From: JALYUA01 sp038203955
GTDB taxonomy: Bacteria; Acidobacteriota; Thermoanaerobaculia; UBA5066; Gp7-AA6
Length of the DNA: 19,979 bases
Reading direction: 5' to 3'
Assembly: GCA_038203955.1 (NCBI GenBank)
Contig: JBBRDK010000066.1
Span: forward strand, 1 to 19,979
A program made the translations under genes and the position numbers. The notes beneath the pieces are model-generated. The model saw only the letters and a list, made by a program, of their open reading frames with translations. It did not search any database and was not told the DNA's origin. This document shows positions 7,289 to 14,587 of this stretch, in pieces; position 1 is the stretch's first letter; every line of letters starts with the position of its first letter.

Positions 7289-8658
7289 AGGGTTTGGCGC
7301 CGCACGACGGCAGGCGAAAGGCGGTCCACGCCGCCATGGGACTTTTCGCGCTCTTCCTGGCGGTCCTAGACTGGCGCGGGGCCGCACTTCTCGCCGCCTC
7401 CGCGCTCCTCTTCAATCTCTTCGTGATGCCACGGATCGGGCGCGCCATCTACCGCGATCCCGCGCGCGCCCGCGATCCGGGCATCGTCGCCTACGCGGCC
7501 TCGGTCCTCGCGCTCGTGCTGCTGTACCGCCACCGGCTGGAGATCGCCGCGTCGGTCTGGGGGATGCTGGCGTTGGGCGATCCAGCCGCCGCCCTCGCCG
7601 GCCGGGCGTTCGGCGGCCCCCGGCTTCCCTGGAATCGGGAGAAGACGTGGGCGGGTCTCCTGACGAATCTGGCCGTGTCGCTGGCGGCCGGGCTCTTTCT
7701 GTTCCATTTCGTTTCGCGGGGTCCGGCGACGCAGGCGATGGGTCCCGTTCTCGCCGCCGCCGGCGCGTTCGCCTTCGCGGAATCGCTGCGCACCGGAATC
7801 GAAGACAACGCCGTGGCGCCTCTTCCCGCGTCCCTCGTCCTGTGGGGCTTCCTCGCCGCCGGCCCCGACGCCTGGAGCCTGCTGATCCAATCCCCTGGTT
7901 TCGGGAGCAACCTGCTGTTCGCTATAGCGTTGAACGCCGTCCTCGGCTTCGTGATGGCGCGCATCGGAATCGTGTCCTCCTCGGGCGCCGCCGCCGGTTT
8001 CGTCGTCGGGACGATCCTTCTCGCGGTTGGAGGCTGGGGCGCGTACGGGCTCCTCTGGGCGTTCTTCGCGCTGGGAACCGCGGCGACGAAGCTCGGCTGG
8101 GCGGTGAAGTCGGCCCGGGGAACGGCGCAGGCCGAGGGCGGCCGCCGGGGCGCGCGCCACGTGCTCGCCAACTGCGGGGTGGGAGTGGCGATCCTGCTGG
8201 TTGCGGGCGGCCGCAGGCCCTTCCTTCCCGACGCCGTCTTCGCGGCGTTGACCGCGGCGTTTGCGGCCGCGCTCGCGGACACGCTCGGAACGGAAGTCGG
8301 CAGCCTCGCGGGGCCCCATCCGATGTCGCTGCTTTCGGGCCGGCGCGTTGCGCCCGGGACCGCGGGCGCTGTCTCCTGGCCCGGTACGCTCGCCGGGGCG
8401 GCAGGCGCGTTCGCGATGGGAGCCGTCGGATACGCCGCCGGCCTCATCCCCCTGTCTCTCGTCTGGGTCGTCGGCGCGGCGGGCGTCGCCGGATCGCTGT
8501 GCGAAAGCCTGCTCGCGGATTTCGGCGTCCGCCGCGGGTTCCGTCCCGACCACGAGTTTGCCAACGCGTTCAACACGTTTGCCGGCGCCTCCGCCGCGGC
8601 GGAGATCGCGATGTCGGTCGCGAAGGGGCGGATCTATCTTCCGTTTGAGCTGAGTTGA
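7285..8658 (+). CDS. Fusion of phytol/dolichol kinase-like domain with DUF92 (VTE5-VTE6-like) membrane protein
   Basis: A 457-residue, very hydrophobic protein in two parts. Residues about 10-195 resemble the CTP-dependent phytol/dolichol kinase family: GRRKAVHAAMG near the start, LALGDPAAALAGRAFG at 96-110, KTWAG at 120-124 and EDNAVAPLPASL at 173-184. Residues about 205-450 show DUF92 landmarks: SSGAAAGFVVG at 232-242, ADTLGTEVGSLAG at 331-343, GSLCESLLADFG at 403-414 and NAFNTFAGA at 428-436. In plants VTE5 phosphorylates phytol and the DUF92 protein VTE6 phosphorylates phytyl phosphate, so one polypeptide might convert a prenol to its diphosphate. That function is inference. GTG 7285 overlaps the rmlD stop (GTGA), and a UbiA prenyltransferase follows. 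The 3' end lies within a heptamer array. Confidence 0.82.
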   Translation: MKGLAPHDGRRKAVHAAMGLFALFLAVLDWRGAALLAASALLFNLFVMPRIGRAIYRDPARARDPGIVAYAASVLALVLLYRHRLEIAASVWGMLALGDPAAALAGRAFGGPRLPWNREKTWAGLLTNLAVSLAAGLFLFHFVSRGPATQAMGPVLAAAGAFAFAESLRTGIEDNAVAPLPASLVLWGFLAAGPDAWSLLIQSPGFGSNLLFAIALNAVLGFVMARIGIVSSSGAAAGFVVGTILLAVGGWGAYGLLWAFFALGTAATKLGWAVKSARGTAQAEGGRRGARHVLANCGVGVAILLVAGGRRPFLPDAVFAALTAAFAAALADTLGTEVGSLAGPHPMSLLSGRRVAPGTAGAVSWPGTLAGAAGAFAMGAVGYAAGLIPLSLVWVVGAAGVAGSLCESLLADFGVRRGFRPDHEFANAFNTFAGASAAAEIAMSVAKGRIYLPFELS

Positions 8659-8685
8659 GTCGAGAGTTGAGAGTTGGCAGTTCAG
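8651..8685. repeat. Heptamer array, consensus AGTTGAG
   Basis: Four 7-bp units (8658-8664, 8665-8671, 8672-8678, 8679-8685) follow a partial unit at 8651-8657. The array covers the stop codon of the DUF92 fusion gene and runs into the spacer before the UbiA gene. It has the same unit as the array at 9712-9746. Confidence 0.8.
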
Positions 8686-8713
8686 TGGCGAGAGTCCGGA
8701 CGCCGGTGCGCTG

Positions 8714-9709
8714 GTGCCCGGAAAAGGCGGGCCTTTGAAGCGGTATCTCCGGTTGGCGCGGCCGTTTACCCTGCTGGCGCCCCTTCTCGGGATCGTTTCG
8801 GGAGCAGTCTGCGCGTTCGGCTCGGCCCACAATCCCGATCCCGCGAGGCGAATGACCTGGGCGGTCGTGCTGACCGTGGCGATCGGCTCTCTGTGCGCGT
8901 CGGCGATGAACGCGGCCTCGAACATCGTCAATCAGATCGCCGACCTCGAGATCGACCGCCGCAACAAGCCCGGGAGGCCGCTGGTGACGGGAGAGATCTC
9001 GATCCGCCGCGCCTGGCAGTCCGCGGGAGCTCTCTACGCGCTGGCGATTCTTCCCACCTGGATCGTGGTTCCCTACCCCTACAGCCGGCTCTCCGAGCGT
9101 TTGTCCGCGCCCGTCGGGCTGCACGCCGCCTTCTTCCTCTACTGCGTCGGGGCGCTCGCGACGCTCGTGTACTCGTTTCCCGCGTTCGGGAGGACCAAGA
9201 GGCACTGGCTCGCGGCCAACGTGACGATCGCGATTCCGCGAGGCGGTCTGCTCAAGGTCGCGGGGTGGGCGTTCGTGGCGAGCGTCGCGGCGCTGGAAGC
9301 GTGGGCAATCGGGGGCATCTTCGCGCTGTTCCTGCTCGGGGCGATGTCGACCAAGGACTTCTCGGACATGGATGGCGACCGGGCTCACGGATGCATCACT
9401 CTTCCGATCCGGTTCGGCGTCCGCCGCGCGGCGCGTATGATCGCCCCGTTCTTCGTTCTGCCGTGGCTCCTGATTCCCCTCTTCGCGTGGATGCCCGGTC
9501 CGCGTGGAACGGCCGCGCTCCTGACGGGAAACCGCCTCCTGCTGACCGCGCTCGGGATCGGCCTCGCGGCGTGGGGCGCTTGGGCCGCGCACCGGCTTTT
9601 GCGGGACCCCGACGAGTTGGCGCGCACGGAAAACCATCCGGCGTGGACCCACATGTACCTGCTGATGATGGCCGCGCAGGTGGGATTCGCGCTGGCGTAT
9701 CTGTTCTAG
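8714..9709 (+). CDS. UbiA-family prenyltransferase
   Basis: A 331-residue polytopic membrane protein. Both Asp-rich motifs of the UbiA superfamily are present: NQIADLEIDRRNKPGRP at 73-89 (Asn73, Asp77, Asp81) and DFSDMDGDRAHGCITLP at 215-231. These bind prenyl diphosphate through Mg2+. The form N-Q-x2-D-x2-I-D-x2-N-K-P is close to that of homogentisate prenyl/phytyltransferases, while the second motif also fits chlorophyll-synthase- or DGGGP-synthase-like members, so the acceptor is unresolved. The start is either GTG 8714 or TTG 8735; the latter gives LKRYLRLARPF, the usual N terminus of the family, with a purine-rich stretch upstream. It follows the kinase fusion gene by 55 bp, which suggests shared prenyl chemistry. 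Confidence 0.88.
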   Translation: MPGKGGPLKRYLRLARPFTLLAPLLGIVSGAVCAFGSAHNPDPARRMTWAVVLTVAIGSLCASAMNAASNIVNQIADLEIDRRNKPGRPLVTGEISIRRAWQSAGALYALAILPTWIVVPYPYSRLSERLSAPVGLHAAFFLYCVGALATLVYSFPAFGRTKRHWLAANVTIAIPRGGLLKVAGWAFVASVAALEAWAIGGIFALFLLGAMSTKDFSDMDGDRAHGCITLPIRFGVRRAARMIAPFFVLPWLLIPLFAWMPGPRGTAALLTGNRLLLTALGIGLAAWGAWAAHRLLRDPDELARTENHPAWTHMYLLMMAAQVGFALAYLF

Positions 9710-9711
9710 GA

Positions 9712-9796
9712 AGTTGAGAGTCGAGAGTCGAGAGTTGAGAGTCAAAAGCCGAAATTTAGCGGGCTTTTACTCTCAACTCTGAACTCTCAACGCTTA
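9712..9796. repeat. Two inverted heptamer arrays (AGTTGAG and ACTCTCA)
   Basis: Five units of AGTTGAG type (9712-9746) face four of the inverted type (9769-9796) across an 18-22 bp centre. Period 7 is kept in both arms, so the arms pair over most of their length. The array fills most of the spacer after the UbiA gene. Confidence 0.85.
9733..9778 (+). terminator. Long hairpin, probable terminator for the rml-ubiA unit
   Basis: AGTTGAGAGT plus AAAAGCC (9733-9742 and 9744-9750) pairs with GGCTTTT plus ACTCTCAACT (9762-9778). This is 17 bp with one bulged C and an 11-nt loop. The core A4GCC and GGCT4 resembles a bidirectional intrinsic terminator, although no U tract follows the full stem. Confidence 0.5.
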
Positions 9797-9813
9797 ACTT
9801 TCTTCCAGGGCGT

Positions 9814-9819
9814 TACAAT
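9814..9819 (+). promoter_or_regulatory. Candidate -10 box (TACAAT), leaderless type
   Basis: TACAAT ends 8 nt before ATG 9828, the same arrangement as before rmlA. A weak TTAACT at 9794-9799 lies only 14 bp upstream, so the -35 is uncertain. Confidence 0.5.
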
Positions 9820-9827
9820 GATTCGAG

Positions 9828-10367
9828 ATGGAAAACGAGGCTACGGCGGAGATTCTCCCGCCGGCCGCCATCGAGGAAGGACGGGTCCGCTGGAGCGGCC
9901 TTTCCCTGATCTTCGATGAGCGAACTTTGAACGCTTTCGTCGAGAGGCTCGTCGACCGCATCCCCGATCTGAAGGATCTCCGGATCGCGGTGACCTCGGG
10001 CGAGCTCGCGGCGACCGTCGTCGTGCATCGGTTCGGGGTTCCGCTGTCCGCCAAGGCGACCCTGTCGCAATTGCGGCTGAAGGATGGATTCCTCGCCTTC
10101 GTGCTCGACAAGGTCCAGGCGCTTTCGTTCATCCCGATTCCGGATCAGCTCCTGCACTACGTGGTGCAGAAAGCGCCGCCGGGTCTGCTGACGTTCTATC
10201 CGGAAGACCGCATCATGGTCGTCAACCTGAACGACTGGATGCCGCCGGGCATCGACCTGTCCCTGGAGCGGACGCTCTTCGAGCCGGGGCAGCTGACGCT
10301 CCAGTTCGCCAGCGGATCCTACGATCTCTCCGATCTCCTGCGGTCGCCGGTGGACGAAACCGACTGA
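9828..10367 (+). CDS. Uncharacterised 179-residue protein
   Basis: I do not recognise a family with confidence. The protein has no signal peptide or membrane segment. After residue 20 it reads as an alternating alpha/beta protein, with a helix around FDERTLNAFVERLVDRIPDL and then beta strands LRIAVTSGELAATVVVHRF and LSAKATLSQLRLKDGFLAF. Next comes LSFIPIPDQLLHYVVQKAPPGLLTFYPEDRIMVVNL. The pattern of a small amphipathic strand domain ending in a functional-looking loop vaguely recalls lipid-binding LmeA/DUF2993 folds, but this is a weak impression. It has its own promoter-like box just upstream and is convergent with the LssY_C gene 15 bp away. ATG 9828 is the only sensible start, 8 nt after the TACAAT box. 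Confidence 0.75.
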   Translation: MENEATAEILPPAAIEEGRVRWSGLSLIFDERTLNAFVERLVDRIPDLKDLRIAVTSGELAATVVVHRFGVPLSAKATLSQLRLKDGFLAFVLDKVQALSFIPIPDQLLHYVVQKAPPGLLTFYPEDRIMVVNLNDWMPPGIDLSLERTLFEPGQLTLQFASGSYDLSDLLRSPVDETD

Positions 10368-10382
10368 TCGCCGGCGGCAACC

Positions 10383-11126
10383 TCAGCGCGCCGGCGCCGC
10401 CCGGAGGGTGCCGATCAGGATGGCGCCGTCGGTCCGGTAGTCGTCGCCGCCCCCGTTCTGTCCGGTTCCCGCCGCGCGATAGTTCTCCACCCGCGTCGTC
10501 CGCGTGAGCCGGCCGGCGCGGTCCAGGTCCGCGAAGAGGCGCGCCCGCTCGGCGTCGACGTCCTCGTCGATGTGGTGCATGACTTCGCCCGTCCGGTAAC
10601 TGACGCCGACGTTCAGGTCGTACGTCGCTGCGCCGATCCAGAGCGCTCTCGAGGACTCCGGCGGCCCGCCCGTCGCCCAGAATCGGGCGTGATGGCGCCG
10701 GCGGGGGCTTCCCCCGACGGTCTTCTCGAACGCGAGATCCTGCGGCCGGTTCCACAGGTACTGCGTGCTCACCGGCGCGGTCTCGTACGGCCGGCCGAAG
10801 AGCACGCTGTGGGCGTCCCGAAGGCCCGAGCGAAACGTGATGGAGTCGGCGACCTTCCACCCTGCGGAACGCATGCCCTCGACGACCGAGGCGCGGCTGC
10901 CGACGAGCGCCACGTTCAGAGGGTCGGAAGGTATGCCCTCCCGGGTGAACGTGACGCGCTCCGCCGGCGGCTGCAGGAACCGGGTCGCAGGACGCCGCCA
11001 GGCGGCCGGCAGCAGCACGTACGCCAGCAGCGCATAGGACGGCAGCAGGAGCGTCGCGAACGCGGCGGCGCGCAAGCCGATGGGACGCAGGCGCCTCGCG
11101 CCTGCCCGGGAAATGTGCAATCGCAT
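10383..11126 (-). CDS. Membrane-anchored LssY_C-domain protein
   Basis: A 247-residue protein with one N-terminal membrane segment at about 19-41, preceded by many Arg residues. The rest matches the LssY C-terminal domain pattern: PLNVALVGSRASVVEGMRSAGW, then STQYLWNRPQDLAFEKTVGG, the SPRRRHHARFW block and a late HHIDEDVDAERARL. In Legionella LssY the domain sits at the end of a phosphatase/DedA-like protein; its biochemical role is unknown to me. Here it stands alone as an anchored domain. ATG at 11126 is 14 nt downstream of a TAAAAT box on the minus strand, and the gene diverges from the S9 peptidase. The last residues are low-complexity (RAAPAR). Confidence 0.82.
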   Translation of the reverse strand: MRLHISRAGARRLRPIGLRAAAFATLLLPSYALLAYVLLPAAWRRPATRFLQPPAERVTFTREGIPSDPLNVALVGSRASVVEGMRSAGWKVADSITFRSGLRDAHSVLFGRPYETAPVSTQYLWNRPQDLAFEKTVGGSPRRRHHARFWATGGPPESSRALWIGAATYDLNVGVSYRTGEVMHHIDEDVDAERARLFADLDRAGRLTRTTRVENYRAAGTGQNGGGDDYRTDGAILIGTLRAAPAR

Positions 11127-11140
11127 GATGGGGCTGGGTG

Positions 11141-11146
11141 ATTTTA
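11141..11146 (-). promoter_or_regulatory. Candidate -10 box (TAAAAT) for the LssY_C gene
   Basis: Read on the minus strand, TAAAAT (11146 to 11141) lies 14 nt before ATG 11126 in the 89-bp divergent spacer. No clear -35 is visible. Confidence 0.4.
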
Positions 11147-11182
11147 CGCGGCGAGAGGCTCAGACGCCAGCTTGGCCGGGCT

Positions 11183-11190
11183 TATACAAT
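11183..11190 (+). promoter_or_regulatory. Candidate -10 box (TATACAAT) for the S9 peptidase gene
   Basis: TATACAAT stands out in GC-rich DNA 25 nt before the peptidase start at 11216. Unlike the other boxes, it leaves a short leader containing GAAGGGA as a ribosome binding site 5 nt before the ATG. It shares the divergent spacer with the LssY_C promoter. Confidence 0.5.
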
Positions 11191-11215
11191 TGACCCCAAA
11201 AATGAAGGGACTCGC

Positions 11216-13150
11216 ATGAAATTCGTTCTCGGTCTCGCCGCCGTCCTCGCCGCCTCGATCGTCCCGGCTCAGTCGGGCTCGATCGTCCCCAATGAAAACC
11301 TCGTCGTCGAAGGGATCCCGCCCGTTCCCGCGGCGATCGCGGAAGCGGTCCGGCCCTATACGGAGAGCCGCTCCGCCGGGTTCGCGAGCTGGAATCCCAC
11401 GCGCCGGGAGATGCTGATCACGACCCGTTTCGCGGATACGGCGCAGGTGCATCTCGTGAAAATGCCCGGCGGAGCGCGCCGCCAGCTCACCTTTTTCCCC
11501 GACCGCGTCGGAGGAGCCGCCTTCCAGCCCGCGCGCGGGCAGTCCTTCGTCTTCTCGAAGGACGTGGGCGGCGGAGAGTTCTTCCAGCTATACCGCGACG
11601 ATCTCGCCACGGGCGCGGTGACGCTTCTGACGGACGGAAAATCGCGCAACAGCGGCGCCGTCTGGTCCCATGACGGAAAGTGGATCGCGTACAGCTCCAC
11701 CCGGCGCAACGGGCAGGACACCGACCTCTACGTCCAGGATCCTTCCGACCCGAAGACCGATCGCCGCTTGGCGGAGCTCTCCGGCGGCGGCTGGCAGGCC
11801 GTCGACTGGTCGGCGGACGGTAAGAAGCTCCTGGTCGTCGAAGGAATCTCCGTCAACGAGTCGTACCTCTGGCTGGTCGACGCCGCGACGGGGGTCAAGA
11901 CGCTGGTCACCCCGAAGGGTTCCGGCGAGAAGGTCTCCTACGGATCGGGCAAGTTCGTTCCGGCTGGAAACGCGGTTTACACGACGACGGACAAGGACGC
12001 CGAATTCCAGCGTCTCGTCCGGCTCGATCTCGCTTCGGGCCGGCAGACCGTTTTGACCGGAAAGGTCCCGTGGGACGTCGAGGACTTCGACGTCACCCAC
12101 GACGGAAAACGGATCGCCTACGTGACCGACGAGGACGGCGCGAGCGTCATCCGGGTGCTGGAAGTCGATTCGGGCAAGGAGCTGCGGGTTCCGGGCCTGC
12201 CTCTCGGGACGGTCGGGTCGCTGCAGTGGCACGAGAACGGCCGCGATCTCGGCTTCAGCTTCTCGAGCGCTCGCTCGCCTTCGGACGTCTACTCCTTCGA
12301 CGTGGCCGCGGGAAAGCTCGATCGCTGGACGGAGAGCGAAACCGGCGGGTTGAATCCGGAGAGCTTCAGCGAGCCGGAGCTCGTGCGCTGGAAGAGCTTC
12401 GACGGCAAGCCGATCTCGGGCTACCTCTACAAGCCGGGCGCCCGGTTTCCCGGAAAGCGTCCGGTCATCGTGAACATTCATGGAGGTCCGGAGGGACAGT
12501 CCCGCCCTGCGTATCTCGGCCGGAACAACTACTTCATGAATGAGCTCGGCCTGGCGATGATTTTTCCGAACGTGCGCGGGTCGACGGGCTTTGGAAAGAC
12601 GTTTTCCAAGCTCGACAACGGCACGCTGCGCGAGGACTCCGTCAAGGACATCGGGGCCCTGCTCGACTGGATCCGCACGCGGCCGGACCTCGACGCCGAC
12701 AGGGTCATGGTCACGGGCGGCAGCTACGGCGGGTTCATGACCCTCGCATCGGCGGTCGCGTACAACGACCGGATCCGCTGCTCGCTCGACGTGGTCGGGA
12801 TCTCCAACTTCGTCACGTTTCTCGAGAAGACCGAGGCGTACCGCCGCGACCTGCGGCGCGTCGAGTATGGCGACGAGCGCGACCCGAAGATGAGGGAGTT
12901 CCTGCAGAAGATCTCTCCTCTCACGTCGGCGTCGAAGATCACCAAGCCCCTGTTCGTCGTCCAGGGCGCGAACGATCCGCGCGTGCCGCGCAACGAGTCG
13001 GGGCAGATGGTCGCCACCGTCCGGAAAAATGGCGCTCCGGTCTGGTTCCTCATGGCGAAGGACGAAGGACACGGGTTCGCCAAGAAGCGCAACCAGGACT
13101 TTCAGTTCTACGCCGCGGTTCAGTTCATGCAGGAGAATTTGCTCAAGTAG
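11216..13150 (+). CDS. Secreted S9 (prolyl oligopeptidase family) serine peptidase
   Basis: A 644-residue exported peptidase. ATG 11216 is chosen over the longer upstream frame because it has GAAGGGA at 5 nt spacing and begins a signal peptide (MKFVLGLAAVLAASIVPA, likely cut before Gln19). Residues about 45-370 are a beta-propeller with TolB/WD40-like blades, for example GAVWSHDGKWIAYSSTRRNG and WSADGKKLLVVEG. The C-terminal alpha/beta hydrolase (about 400-644) has the nucleophile Ser503 in GGSYGGFM, Asp587 in GANDPRVP and His619 in DEGHGF. It presumably degrades peptides in the periplasm or outside the cell, as acylaminoacyl peptidase or dipeptidyl peptidase-like S9 members do; exact specificity is open. 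A terminator follows. Confidence 0.93.
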   Translation: MKFVLGLAAVLAASIVPAQSGSIVPNENLVVEGIPPVPAAIAEAVRPYTESRSAGFASWNPTRREMLITTRFADTAQVHLVKMPGGARRQLTFFPDRVGGAAFQPARGQSFVFSKDVGGGEFFQLYRDDLATGAVTLLTDGKSRNSGAVWSHDGKWIAYSSTRRNGQDTDLYVQDPSDPKTDRRLAELSGGGWQAVDWSADGKKLLVVEGISVNESYLWLVDAATGVKTLVTPKGSGEKVSYGSGKFVPAGNAVYTTTDKDAEFQRLVRLDLASGRQTVLTGKVPWDVEDFDVTHDGKRIAYVTDEDGASVIRVLEVDSGKELRVPGLPLGTVGSLQWHENGRDLGFSFSSARSPSDVYSFDVAAGKLDRWTESETGGLNPESFSEPELVRWKSFDGKPISGYLYKPGARFPGKRPVIVNIHGGPEGQSRPAYLGRNNYFMNELGLAMIFPNVRGSTGFGKTFSKLDNGTLREDSVKDIGALLDWIRTRPDLDADRVMVTGGSYGGFMTLASAVAYNDRIRCSLDVVGISNFVTFLEKTEAYRRDLRRVEYGDERDPKMREFLQKISPLTSASKITKPLFVVQGANDPRVPRNESGQMVATVRKNGAPVWFLMAKDEGHGFAKKRNQDFQFYAAVQFMQENLLK

Positions 13151-13182
13151 CCCGCGGAGGGTTGAGCGTCGAGCGTTCATAC

Positions 13183-13215
13183 GAAGCCGAGTGAGGTCAC
13201 TCGCTTCCGGTTTTT
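13183..13215 (+). terminator. Rho-independent terminator after the S9 peptidase gene
   Basis: GAAGC-GAGTG (one bulged C at 13188) pairs with CACTC-GCTTC around the loop AGGT. The right arm ends at 13207 and is followed by CGG and TTTTT at 13211-13215. It lies 33 nt after the stop. Confidence 0.8.
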
Positions 13216-13220
13216 AATTT

Positions 13221-13267
13221 CGATTCTCGATTCCCGATTCCCGATTCCCGATTCTGATTCCCGATCT
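13221..13267. repeat. Heptamer array, consensus CGATTCC
   Basis: Five units (13221-13255) run without interruption, followed by a 6-nt unit and a partial one. It lies in the spacer between the convergent S9 and HDAC genes, directly after the terminator. A short GTTGAGC/GTCGAGC pair at 13161-13174 also has period 7. Confidence 0.85.
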
Positions 13268-13320
13268 AGTTGACCGCGGAGTACCGCGGCCGTCTCGCTC
13301 CCGTTGATCGCTCGGCTCCC

Positions 13321-13426
13321 GTTTCCCGTTCCGGTTTCCCGTCCCGCGCCTTCGATTCCCGATTCCCGATTCCCGATTCCCGGCTCTCGTCGTTCCCCTC
13401 CGCCTGCCGCCTCCCGCCTACCGTCC
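13321..13426. repeat. Composite heptamer array (GTTTCCC, CGATTCC, NCCGCCT)
   Basis: Units of GTTTCCC type (13321-13347, one unit short by a base) are followed by four CGATTCC (13353-13380). After a short interruption, TCCGCCT, GCCGCCT, CCCGCCT and ACCGTCC follow (13399-13426). The last units run into the stop codon and final residues of the HDAC gene (13418-13420 is its stop). Three unit types thus share one period in one spacer. Confidence 0.75.
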
Positions 13427-14587
13427 CCGAAGCGTTCGCCAGAACGGGCGGTGCGCTTCCCTGACCTTCGCGATCACGTCGCGGGCCGCGGCGGACGGTT
13501 TGCCCGGCTCCGGCTCGCCGGCCGGGTCGCCGAGGAGGGTTCGCAGGCAGGCGGCTGAGGATGCGGCGATGGCTTCGAGCGCGTAACCGCCTTCGAGCGC
13601 GAGAACGACTTTCCCGCCCGCCAGGCTCTGGAGCCGCGCGGTCAGCGCGGCGTATCCGCCGGGGGAGAGAAGCTGCTGACCGAGGAGATCGCCGCGCGCG
13701 GCGTCGAAACCGCACGAGACGAGGACGAGGTCGGGCTCGAATTCACGGGCGATCGGCAGAAGCAGCTGGTCGAAGGCGGCCAGGTGATCCGCGTCGCCCC
13801 GGCCTGCCGGCCACGCGACGTTGACCGTCCGTCCGGGCGCGCCGACTCCGCCGGTCTCGCCGATCGCGCCCGTCCCCGGATAGAACGGCCACTGGTGGGT
13901 CGAGACGTAGAGGACACTGGCGTCGCCCCAGAACGTGTTCTGGGTGCCGTTCCCGTGGTGGACGTCCCAGTCGACGATCAGGACGCGCTGCGCGTCCGCT
14001 TTCGGCGCGGCCTTCGCGATGGTGGCGCTTTGCGCGGCCCCGGCGACGATTTCGCTCGGTGAGGCCTCGGCGATGATTTCGCTGTGCGCGGCTTTCGCGG
14101 GGATTTTGCTCTGCGCGGCCCTGGCGACGAAGTCGCTCTGCGCGGCCCTTGCCGCGACCGCCACGTTGTTGAAGAGGCAGAACCCCATCGCGCGGTCCTC
14201 TTCCGCGTGGTGTCCCGGAGGCCGGACGAGGGCGAGCCCGTTCGTCAGCTCGCCTCTCGCGACGGCGAGCGTCAGGTCGACGAGGCCGCCCGCGGCGAGC
14301 CGGGCCGCGAGCGCGGAACCGGCCGCCGCGTACGTGTCGGGATCGAGGGACGTGTAAGTGCGGTCCGCGGTCGCCGCGATCTCGTCGATGTGACCCGCCG
14401 AATGAACCGCGAGCAGCTCCTCCCGCGTCGCCTCGCGCGCCGGGACCCTACGGCACCGCGGCGTGAGACCGTCCGCGGCCAGGCGCGCCTCGATCGCCGC
14501 CAGCCGCGCCGGCCTCTCCAGGTGCTCATAGGGGGCCGCGTGGGCCTGGAATCGCGGGTCGAAGAGGATTCCGGTCGCGGGGCTCAT
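13418..14587 (-). CDS. Histone deacetylase-family (zinc) deacetylase with internal repeat insertion
   Basis: A 389-residue arginase/HDAC-fold protein. Family residues are in place: the His126-His127 pair in RPPGHHAEEDRAMGFCLFNN, zinc ligands Asp208 and His210 in VDWDVHHGNGTQ, third ligand Asp295 in SCGFDAARGD, and Tyr335 in LEGGY. Bacterial members deacetylate acetyl-lysine proteins (AcuC type) or acetylpolyamines; which applies here is not evident. ATG 14587 starts MSPATGILFDPRF, the usual N terminus, and overlaps the stop of the upstream gene by 4 nt; a longer open frame exists but is only the neighbouring gene's antisense or frame shadow. Residues 148-192 are five tandem 9-residue repeats placed between FNNVAVAAR and RVLIVDWD, where relatives have about ten residues. 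Confidence 0.92.
   Translation of the reverse strand: MSPATGILFDPRFQAHAAPYEHLERPARLAAIEARLAADGLTPRCRRVPAREATREELLAVHSAGHIDEIAATADRTYTSLDPDTYAAAGSALAARLAAGGLVDLTLAVARGELTNGLALVRPPGHHAEEDRAMGFCLFNNVAVAARAAQSDFVARAAQSKIPAKAAHSEIIAEASPSEIVAGAAQSATIAKAAPKADAQRVLIVDWDVHHGNGTQNTFWGDASVLYVSTHQWPFYPGTGAIGETGGVGAPGRTVNVAWPAGRGDADHLAAFDQLLLPIAREFEPDLVLVSCGFDAARGDLLGQQLLSPGGYAALTARLQSLAGGKVVLALEGGYALEAIAASSAACLRTLLGDPAGEPEPGKPSAAARDVIAKVREAHRPFWRTLRGR
14012..14146 (-). repeat. 27-bp tandem repeat, five copies, in frame within the HDAC gene
   Basis: Read on the coding strand, each unit begins GCC and has AGC as its fourth codon. The encoded peptides are AAQSDFVAR, AAQSKIPAK, AAHSEIIAE, ASPSEIVAG and AAQSATIAK. 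A partial sixth unit (AAPK) extends to 14000. The first codon is GCC in all units and the serine codon AGC in all five, which points to a recent origin by duplication. Confidence 0.9.

Noticed and set aside
11138..11215. Upstream in-frame start for the S9 peptidase
   Set aside because: The upstream extension is not a signal peptide, whereas ATG 11216 has a ribosome binding site and starts one.
13221..13426. Repeats considered as a CRISPR array
   Set aside because: Units are 7 bp with no spacers of 30-40 bp, and no cas gene is near.
14000..14146. HDAC internal repeats considered as CRISPR or a mobile insertion
   Set aside because: Units of 27 bp are contiguous, in frame and translated; no terminal inverted repeats or target duplication are visible.
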